Virus record (IMG/VR): IMGVR_UViG_3300000117_000339
Span: 1 to 21,248 of that record
DNA: 21,248 nucleotides
From: a virus
Strand: one strand, 5' to 3'
In this document: one piece after another, positions 1 to 4,559 of the stretch
Layout of the letters: each line of letters begins with the position of its first letter
Numbering within the stretch: the stretch's first letter is position 1
The notes under the pieces: generated by a model
The model's database searches: none
Seen by the model: the letters and a program-made list of their open reading frames with translations, nothing else
Told to the model about the DNA's origin: nothing
Program-made: the position numbers and the translations under genes

Positions 1-254
1 AAATACAAAGTCTAGCGGCTTCTGTAACTAATAGAGCATGTATAGCTATAAATAGATATATGAAAGAGAATAGAATACCTGGATGCATAGTTGCTCAAAT
101 CCATGATCAGATTATTGTAGAATGTCCCGAAAGACGCGCACCAATGATGCAAAAAGTTGTTCAAGATCTTATGGAAGCTTCTATGGCAGATGTTCTATCT
201 GTTAAACTAAAGGCTCCAGCAGAAATAAGTAGGAATTTTGCTGAAGGTCACTAA
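1..254 (+). CDS. Family A DNA polymerase, C-terminal end (5' truncated)
   Basis: Only the last 83 codons are visible; the frame is open to the left edge of the window, so the ATG at 60 is internal. The fragment matches the end of the palm/fingers of a Pol I-type (family A) polymerase. A helix beginning IQSLAASVTNRACIAINR corresponds to the conserved Q-x-x-A-A-D region that follows the fingers. It is followed by motif C as QIHDQIIVECPE, and the protein ends in a short tail finishing ...FAEGH, like the NW-x-x-AH ending of Pol I proteins. The enzyme would replicate the phage genome. Motif C has HDQ at 102-110 in place of the usual HDE: the aspartate is kept and the glutamate is replaced. The next gene follows on the same strand. 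The family assignment is firm; any exonuclease domain lies outside the window. Confidence 0.9.
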   Translation, partial: IQSLAASVTNRACIAINRYMKENRIPGCIVAQIHDQIIVECPERRAPMMQKVVQDLMEASMADVLSVKLKAPAEISRNFAEGH

Positions 255-318
255 ATGCCCATTTTGTATAAAAGTTTGCGGCAATAAATATTGCATATAT
301 TCTAGGGGGTTACAAAAA

Positions 319-882
319 ATGGATCAAGATTACTTTGATAAGAATTGGCATATGGAACCGCATGGAGAGAATGGGGTACTATTTACTGCGTACTATTCTC
401 ACCTAGCTACAGAAGAATTGATAGATTCAGACAAAGCAGAGCTTGCCATAGAAGCCGCATTTGCTCAAACGGAGCACCCCCTATCCCACGATAACATGAC
501 TGGTATTGTGTGTCTAAGTAAAATGTACGATTTAGATTATCATAAAAAATTTACGCATAAAGATTGGAAAAGAAGGGCGCATCCGCGAGATGTGGCTTTC
601 TATCTCTACGCAAAATGTCCTATACTTAGACCATTGACCGTTCTTACAATTCTTAGTATGTTCTGGGCATGCTGGCATAAGCAACAAAGTATGGGTGTGT
701 TAGATACAGACGGTAAATTATTATCCTGGTTAAGATGTAAAAGTTTCGGTTGGACCTTGACAGAAAAGATGTGCACTGCTATAATAAAATATCGTCATAA
801 TCTAAATTGGTCTGATATCTTCAAGATTTATTTTAGAAACGATGCGCACCCAAATGTTAGAATTTCTAGGGAGATAGAATGA
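319..882 (+). CDS. Conserved phage protein of unknown function
   Basis: A 187-residue soluble protein. I chose the ATG at 319 because AGGGGG at 304-309 lies 9 bases upstream. The same frame is open back to a TTG at 238, inside the polymerase gene, which would add 27 residues including CPFCIKVCGNKYC. Visible features are an N-terminal acidic segment (MEPHGENGVLF), a central PLSHDNMTGIVCLSKMY stretch, HPRDVAFYLY, a hydrophobic helix PLTVLTILSMFWACW that is short for a membrane span, and a GKLLSWLRCKSF segment. The SHDN..G and HPRDV blocks look like ones I remember from uncharacterised proteins in other phages, but no function is known to me. It ends in an ATGA overlap with the next gene, so the two are probably translationally coupled. 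Confidence 0.7.
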   Translation: MDQDYFDKNWHMEPHGENGVLFTAYYSHLATEELIDSDKAELAIEAAFAQTEHPLSHDNMTGIVCLSKMYDLDYHKKFTHKDWKRRAHPRDVAFYLYAKCPILRPLTVLTILSMFWACWHKQQSMGVLDTDGKLLSWLRCKSFGWTLTEKMCTAIIKYRHNLNWSDIFKIYFRNDAHPNVRISREIE

Positions 883-1535
883 ACCAAAAAGAAATAGATG
901 AAACTGTAAGGCTTCATAGATTATGGTTAAAAGACGACCCTAAGGGTAAAAGAGCAGATTTTAGTGAAGCAGATTTAAGAGGAGTAATGCTTATAGGCTT
1001 AGACCTTCAAGAAGCAATTTTTACCAATGCAAATCTTCAAAATGCAGAGTTTAGTAATACACATCTACGAGGTGCAGATTTTAGTAATGCAGACCTTAGA
1101 GACACATACTTTAGATATGCAAATCTACATGGTGCGTGTATGTATAGGGCAAATCTAAAAGATGCAAACCTATACAGAGCATCTTTATTTTATGCACATC
1201 TTAGCTTCGCAAACCTACAAGGTACAAACCTACAAGGTACAAACCTACAAGGCACAAACTTTAATAATGCAAATCTAGAAGACTCAAATCTAATAGAAGC
1301 AAATCTACAATATACAAATCTAATAAATACAGATTTAAGAGGTACAGGACTTTTAACATTTCAATACCATAAACACTTTGCATATAGTGTAGGAAATAGT
1401 ATAACTATTGGATGCGAAACTCATTCTATCCAAGAGTGGTTATATTGCTATAAAGAGTTGGGCAGAATTGAAGGATACACAGAAAAAGAAATAAAAATGT
1501 ACGGAAATTTTATTAAAATGTGTGCAGAGAGGTAA
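879..1535 (+). CDS. Pentapeptide-repeat protein with phage C-terminal domain
   Basis: A 218-residue protein. Residues about 26-155 are an almost unbroken series of A(D/N)LXX pentapeptides, such as ADLRG, ANLQN, ANLHG and TNLQG, which should fold as a right-handed quadrilateral beta-helix. The last 60 residues are a separate block containing FQYHKHFAYSVGN, ITIGCETHSIQEWLY and a charged helix ending YGNFIKMCAER; this type of tail recurs after pentapeptide repeats in phage proteins. Some pentapeptide proteins mimic DNA and block gyrase, but nothing here shows that this one does. The start is supported by AGGGAGATAGA upstream and the ATGA overlap with the preceding gene. Three near-identical 15-bp units at 1211-1255 show recent growth of the repeat. 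Confidence 0.9.
   Translation: MNQKEIDETVRLHRLWLKDDPKGKRADFSEADLRGVMLIGLDLQEAIFTNANLQNAEFSNTHLRGADFSNADLRDTYFRYANLHGACMYRANLKDANLYRASLFYAHLSFANLQGTNLQGTNLQGTNFNNANLEDSNLIEANLQYTNLINTDLRGTGLLTFQYHKHFAYSVGNSITIGCETHSIQEWLYCYKELGRIEGYTEKEIKMYGNFIKMCAER
1211..1255 (+). repeat. Three 15-bp direct repeats inside the pentapeptide gene
   Basis: Three consecutive copies of AAACCTACAAGGTAC, at 1211-1225, 1226-1240 and 1241-1255. The third has one change (GGCAC). Each copy encodes one TNLQG-type pentapeptide. Most other pentapeptides in the gene use different codons, so this block is a young slippage or duplication product. Confidence 0.9.
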
Positions 1536-1538
1536 TAT

Positions 1539-1865
1539 ATGACAAAGGGAGATAAAGTATTTTTACCAGAAAATCAGCATCCAGATCTCCACGGAGAAGG
1601 GGTCGTTATAGACCATTCGGATGGACCTTGTATATCTATCTGGACGCTTAGTATAAAGGGTGCGGCTGTAAAGATGACCCAGGATTTAATAGACGGAACT
1701 TTTTTACTATCCCCTAAGGCATATAGCAATAATCCTTTTATTATACTAGGACCAAATTGGGATACAGAATACCACGAAGATCCGAAGTGTGAGTGCGGAG
1801 CTATGCATACTAACAATAAAAACTGCCACTCAGACTGGTGCGCAATGTATAAGGAATCTAAATGA
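1539..1865 (+). CDS. Small phage protein with C-terminal Cys-rich (zinc-like) motif
   Basis: A 108-residue protein preceded by AGAGG seven bases before the ATG. The N-terminal part (GDKVFLPENQHPDLHGEGVV...GPCISI) looks like a small beta-barrel, possibly SH3/KOW-like. The C-terminal 25 residues contain C-E-C-G, then N-C, then H-S-D-W-C, ending MYKE. The arrangement CxCG-x8-C-x4-C with an adjacent His could bind zinc. I do not recognise a function. The stop codon overlaps the next start by ATGA at 1862-1865, so it belongs to the same operon. Open frames on the opposite strand here are shadows. Confidence 0.7.
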   Translation: MTKGDKVFLPENQHPDLHGEGVVIDHSDGPCISIWTLSIKGAAVKMTQDLIDGTFLLSPKAYSNNPFIILGPNWDTEYHEDPKCECGAMHTNNKNCHSDWCAMYKESK

Positions 1866-2407
1866 AATTAAAAATAGACCATTATACTATTAAAAAATGC
1901 GAAGACTTCGCTGATAAGCGCACCAAAAATTCACAATTCTACAAAATGCGTGGAGGCTTCAAGTGGGAAGATATTTACACAGGGGCTCTAGCAGAATACG
2001 CATGTTATAAGTATCTAAAAAGCCGAGGATTTGAAGTAAAGAAGCCGGATCTAACAATTCACAGTCAGGGTAAGAAATCATACGATGCCGATCTAACTGA
2101 TGGTATAAAGAACTTCCATGTTAAGGGTCAGACTGTAGAATCAGCTAAACGTTATGGAAATTCTTGGTTAATGCAGAGGAGAGACCCTATTATAAACGAC
2201 CCAAAATTCGGGCACTATCTCATGCCATGCTTCGTTGATGGTAATAGTGTAGAAATACTAGGATGTGTTCCACTAAAAACAATTGTAGAAAATGATCTTA
2301 TAGGAGAGTGTAAAGTTCCTAAATTCCGTACAAACAAAGTAGCTCTATATTGGGATGATATTAAAGCGGGGTTGCAAAATAATCAAAGATGGAGTATACT
2401 TTACTAA
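1862..2407 (+). CDS. Possible PD-(D/E)XK-like nuclease, phage accessory protein
   Basis: A 181-residue protein starting in an ATGA overlap, with AAGGA six bases upstream. The order of motifs recalls the PD-(D/E)XK nuclease fold. A helix GALAEYACYKYL carries Glu45. It is followed by KKPDLTI at residues 60-66, YDADL with Asp75 and Asp77, and a strand NFHVKGQT with Lys88 and Gln90. The residue two before the lysine is His86, not Asp or Glu, so the third active-site position is not canonical. Such proteins in phages may be endonucleases, repair or Holliday-junction enzymes, or inactive homologues; I cannot choose between these. The 3' end overlaps the following lytic transglycosylase reading frame. 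Confidence 0.5.
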   Translation: MKLKIDHYTIKKCEDFADKRTKNSQFYKMRGGFKWEDIYTGALAEYACYKYLKSRGFEVKKPDLTIHSQGKKSYDADLTDGIKNFHVKGQTVESAKRYGNSWLMQRRDPIINDPKFGHYLMPCFVDGNSVEILGCVPLKTIVENDLIGECKVPKFRTNKVALYWDDIKAGLQNNQRWSILY

Positions 2408-2793
2408 TGATAACACTACTTACAATTATAGCAACATCTGTAGGAATAGACCCAACTCTACTAAAGTCAATTTGTTGGGTAGAGACCAATCACAGAAATG
2501 TAATAAACCAGGATGATGGTGGATCCCCTAGTTACGGACTATGTCAGGTAAAGTTAGAAACGGCACAATGGCTTCAAAAGAGACATAGATTACCGATTGT
2601 AACTAATGCAAATCTAATGATAGAAGAAACTAATGCGCTATATGCAGCACTGTATCTTAAATACCAACAAACTAGATATGATGATGTAGAGTGTGTAATT
2701 AGTGCATATAATGCTGGAAGTTGTATAGAGAGTAATAAGCCGACATATGTTAGAAAGGTGAAGAAGCGAATGGCGCACTATACGGAGGAATAA
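2407..2793 (+). CDS. Soluble lytic transglycosylase (SLT fold), probable endolysin
   Basis: The protein cleaves peptidoglycan glycan strands. It shows the SLT/goose-lysozyme signatures in order: helix TLLKSICWVETNH with the catalytic Glu, PSYGLCQVKLETA, and CVISAYNAGS followed by PTYVRKVKKRM. The frame is open from an ATG at 2389 (134 residues), but I prefer the ATG at 2407 (128 residues). It forms TAATG with the previous stop, GGAG lies at 2391-2394, and it places the protein directly at the first helix of the fold. The hydrophobic N-terminus reads as that first helix (TLLTIIATSVGIDP), not a clear signal peptide, so release would need the holin. The length fits a minimal single-domain endolysin. 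No cell-wall-binding domain is present. Confidence 0.85.
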   Translation: MITLLTIIATSVGIDPTLLKSICWVETNHRNVINQDDGGSPSYGLCQVKLETAQWLQKRHRLPIVTNANLMIEETNALYAALYLKYQQTRYDDVECVISAYNAGSCIESNKPTYVRKVKKRMAHYTEE

Positions 2794-2853
2794 AGATGCT
2801 AGAAAAATAGCAGGGTTTTACTAAACATAAAAACAATCATTATGGAGTAGTGT

Positions 2854-3210
2854 GTGGAAGATTATGAGTTTGCTAAATCAGGAACAGATAATTGTGGGGA
2901 CCCTATTTTCTCCTTGAGTAGGCTTAAAGAGCGGTTTGAGTTAATTCATATAAAAACAAAACAAGGGTCAGCGTGGTTCTGTCACAGTAAAGATTTAGAT
3001 TGGATGCGTTTTTCTTTATTTGACTACCACTCATCTAGTGATTCTGATATAGGAGTGAGTATTATATTCCACGGAATGGGTCCATCAAATGTATTAAGAG
3101 AAATGAGGCATATATATTGGGGAGCTGATGGGAAGGGGTATACTTTTTATCTAAATAGAGACGCAGTCCGCAAATCTATGGATATATTAGATAAATTTTT
3201 CGATGATTAA
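2854..3210 (+). CDS. Hypothetical protein
   Basis: A 118-residue acidic soluble protein starting at GTG, with GGAG at 2844-2847 six bases upstream. The 60-base gap before it holds no other convincing gene. It has two Trp-containing patches (GSAWFCHSKDLDWMRF and RHIYWGADGKGYTFYL) and ends in an amphipathic helix KSMDILDKFFDD. There is no signal peptide, membrane segment or known motif, and I do not recognise the family. It is read as part of the same rightward operon. Confidence 0.6.
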   Translation: MEDYEFAKSGTDNCGDPIFSLSRLKERFELIHIKTKQGSAWFCHSKDLDWMRFSLFDYHSSSDSDIGVSIIFHGMGPSNVLREMRHIYWGADGKGYTFYLNRDAVRKSMDILDKFFDD

Positions 3211-3227
3211 AGGGGGGGTTGGAACAC

Positions 3228-3404
3228 ATGATGGAACTTAAAGTATTATTAACATCTTGTCTTGTTTTGACACTAAGTATACTTCTTGCAATGGTGTCTG
3301 AATACCTCAATAATAAGGCACTAGAGCGGCTCTGTATAGGGACAATGACACTATCGCTTCTAACTGCTATAATATCTTTTGCGGTGATGATATGGAAATC
3401 ATAG
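3228..3404 (+). CDS. Small two-helix membrane protein
   Basis: About 58 residues. Two hydrophobic helices (LLTSCLVLTLSILLAMV and IGTMTLSLLTAIISFAVMI) are joined by a short charged loop EYLNNKALERL. The ATG at 3228 is preferred; AGGGGGGG at 3211-3218 is a strong ribosome-binding site, and a TTG at 3219 lies too close to it. The size and topology would suit a small holin, and it sits two genes after the lytic transglycosylase. There is no sequence signature, and a better holin candidate lies on the other strand. The gene overlaps the next one by 13 bases. Confidence 0.6.
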   Translation: MMELKVLLTSCLVLTLSILLAMVSEYLNNKALERLCIGTMTLSLLTAIISFAVMIWKS

Positions 3405-3646
3405 GATGGATAGGAAACATATTACTCTCTTTTTGCGGACTTCCGGAAGCAATAAGAGCTGTGTTTCGAAAGAAATGCGAAGTGCCGTGGAGCTTATTAA
3501 TTCCTTGGTTCCTAGGCGAAGTACTAGTATTGGTATATGTGGTATATAAATATAACTCCGCACCACTTATAACAAACTACTGCGCCAATATAATTATAAT
3601 CCTTATAATGGGGAGATACAAAATTTATGATAAATCTAACAACTAA
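3392..3646 (+). CDS. SemiSWEET-like PQ-loop membrane protein
   Basis: An 84-residue protein with three predicted membrane helices (residues about 3-20, 33-52 and 57-74), the size and topology of one PQ-loop repeat. Helix 1 ends in FCGLPEAIRAVFRKK, matching the LPQ motif with Glu in place of Gln. This is followed by VPWSLLIPWFLGEVLVLVYV and a third helix TNYCANIIIILIMGRYKI. Bacterial SemiSWEETs of this size dimerise to move sugars across the inner membrane. A transport role here is inference; it could equally be an unrelated small phage membrane protein. No good Shine-Dalgarno precedes the ATG, and translation probably depends on the overlapping upstream gene. Confidence 0.6.
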   Translation: MEIIGWIGNILLSFCGLPEAIRAVFRKKCEVPWSLLIPWFLGEVLVLVYVVYKYNSAPLITNYCANIIIILIMGRYKIYDKSNN

Positions 3647-3738
3647 AGATGGAGAACCTTGGATGTTACACGAAAAAGACATTGCAGACATCAGACAAAT
3701 AGAAGATGAGGGTTATAAAGACGGGTGTATAGTATATT
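3600..3738 (+). repeat. 139-bp tandem duplication, left copy
   Basis: This unit is repeated directly at 3739-3877. It contains the last 15 codons of the PQ-loop gene, a GGGGAG ribosome-binding site and the first 38 codons of the downstream small gene. Bases 3600-3688 are identical to 3739-3827. The last 50 bases differ at 9 positions, 8 of them synonymous in the small gene (the other changes Tyr to Cys). Confidence 0.95.
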
Positions 3739-3785
3739 TCCTTATAATGGGGAGATACAAAATTTATGATAAATCTAACAACTAA
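3627..3785 (+). pseudogene. Truncated left copy of the FlbD-like gene, fused to PQ-loop tail
   Basis: This frame begins exactly like the intact gene at 3766 (MINLTTKDGEPWMLHEKD...). After residue 38 (...CIVYF) it crosses the duplication junction, and because the unit is 139 bp (not a multiple of three) it enters the frame of the PQ-loop gene and ends LIMGRYKIYDKSNN. The result is a 52-residue chimera with the 5' half of one gene and the C-terminus of another. It keeps GGGAG at 3610-3614, so it may still be translated. It overlaps the end of the PQ-loop gene by 20 bases. Confidence 0.75.
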
Positions 3786-3877
3786 AGATGGAGAACCTTG
3801 GATGTTACACGAAAAAGACATTGCAGATATTAGGCAAATAGAGGACGAAGGCTGTAAAGACGGTTGTATAGTATATT
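3739..3877 (+). repeat. 139-bp tandem duplication, right copy
   Basis: Right-hand copy of the unit at 3600-3738. It carries a non-coding remnant of the PQ-loop gene's 3' end, now serving as leader and ribosome-binding site, and the 5' part of the intact small gene at 3766. It ends at ...GTATATTTC, after which the two sequences diverge completely (TGGGATGG against CTTATAATGG). Confidence 0.95.
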
Positions 3878-3960
3878 TCTGGGATGGAGAGACTATTGAG
3901 GTAGTGGAAAATAAAGATGAAATTATGTGGACCGGTGCTAATACCACTTGGACTTCTTAA
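3766..3960 (+). CDS. Short FlbD-like protein (intact copy)
   Basis: A 64-residue protein. The plan is MINLTTKDGEPWMLHEKDI, then a short strand, then CIVYFWDGETIEVVENKDEI. It recalls FlbD-like small proteins (MI.LT..G....LN.D.I...... I.L.DG..I.V.E..DEV), a pattern common in phages with no established role. The ribosome-binding site GGGGAG lies about 11 bases upstream and derives from the duplicated PQ-loop 3' end. This is the last rightward gene; the late operon converges 15 bases downstream. Confidence 0.65.
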   Translation: MINLTTKDGEPWMLHEKDIADIRQIEDEGCKDGCIVYFWDGETIEVVENKDEIMWTGANTTWTS

Positions 3961-3980
3961 GGAATTATTGGAACCCTAAG
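3956..3980. terminator. Possible weak bidirectional terminator at convergent junction
   Basis: An imperfect inverted repeat: CTTAAGG (3956-3962) pairs with CCCTAAG (3974-3980) with one mismatch around an 11-base loop. It lies exactly where the rightward and leftward operons meet and overlaps the holin stop. No proper U-tract follows on either strand, so termination is uncertain. Confidence 0.25.
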
Positions 3981-4356
3981 ATTTCACAATTTTAGCAACT
4001 TTTTCTGCAGACCTAGCTCCAATATATCCCCCCAAACACATTCTTATTGTAGTCCAGAGTTCGCTAGATAGACCTGGATCTTGTGGAATATAAAAATTTA
4101 AATCAAAAGCAGTTCTTATATAAACCACTACATCGTACATAAACCAATGCGTGCCTATCATAGTGGCACATAATACCGCGAACATTGGGCGCCAATTTCG
4201 GGTCAAATAGCTTCCTGAGGACTGCTCTGCTTTTATAATGTCACTCTGCATCTTCATTTGCTTAGTAACTTCTTGGGTAAGAGATACTTTTAACTTATCT
4301 CTCTCAGATTGATCTGGTATAAATTTATTTACAATATCTAATATAGGACCAATCAT
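3976..4356 (-). CDS. Holin, three-transmembrane (HP1-type) family
   Basis: A 126-residue protein from the ATG at 4356, chosen because AGGAG lies six bases upstream. An open extension back to 4428 overlaps the upstream gene and is unlikely. It begins with an amphipathic helix (MIGPILDIVNKFIPDQSERDK) and a Lys/Gln-rich helix. SYLTRNWRPMFAVL then opens a long hydrophobic stretch ending near VVVYI, and WTTIRMCLGGYIGARSAEKV forms the last helix. The NWRP...GGYI.GRSAEK pattern is characteristic of phage 3TM holins. It would open the inner membrane so the endolysin can reach the wall. It is the last gene of the late operon, eight bases after the XhlA-like gene. Confidence 0.85.
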   Translation of the reverse strand: MIGPILDIVNKFIPDQSERDKLKVSLTQEVTKQMKMQSDIIKAEQSSGSYLTRNWRPMFAVLCATMIGTHWFMYDVVVYIRTAFDLNFYIPQDPGLSSELWTTIRMCLGGYIGARSAEKVAKIVKS

Positions 4357-4364
4357 TTTAGCTC

Positions 4365-4559
4365 CTAGGGAAGTTTTGCCCATGCTGTGAAGAATGCCGC
4401 CGCTCCGATAACAGCACCAATAGCCCATTTGGCGCCGTTGTATGCCCTATATACCGGAGTAGTCATCTTCTCTAACTCATCTGTGCGCTTGATATGGTAT
4501 TTCAAATCAGCTTTAATCTCAACTAAGGTCTCTTTTATATCATCAATTTTCTTTTCCAT
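4365..4559 (-). CDS. XhlA-like coiled-coil/membrane lysis accessory protein
   Basis: A 64-residue protein. The N-terminal coiled coil (MEKKIDDIKETLVEIKADLKYHIKRTDELEKM) leads to a linker and one membrane helix (AIGAVIGAAAFFTAWAKLP). The same plan, including the YHI.RTD.LE motif, is common in phages and in the haemolysin XhlA family beside holins, where it helps lysis or modulates the holin. The start overlaps the stop of the 715-residue gene by one base (TAATG), implying coupled translation. The opposite-strand open frame here is a shadow. Confidence 0.7.
   Translation of the reverse strand: MEKKIDDIKETLVEIKADLKYHIKRTDELEKMTTPVYRAYNGAKWAIGAVIGAAAFFTAWAKLP

Noticed and set aside
1574-1816. 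80-residue minus-strand frame opposite the Cys-rich gene
   Set aside because: Entirely antisense to a gene that fits the operon by RBS and ATGA overlap.
2794-2853. Possible promoter or small gene in the 60-base gap after the transglycosylase
   Set aside because: Only a MLEK-stop frame is present, and TTTACT...CATTAT has a 15-base spacer and poor boxes.
3601-3609. TATAAT in CCTTATAATGG on the plus strand, repeated at 3740-3748, as a promoter
   Set aside because: No -35-like hexamer at a proper distance in either copy, and the sequence codes for the conserved LIMGR end of the PQ-loop protein.
4357-4428. N-terminal extension of the holin to an ATG at 4428
   Set aside because: It would overlap most of the XhlA-like C-terminus; a strong AGGAG sits just before the ATG at 4356, and the extension is unlike holin N-termini.
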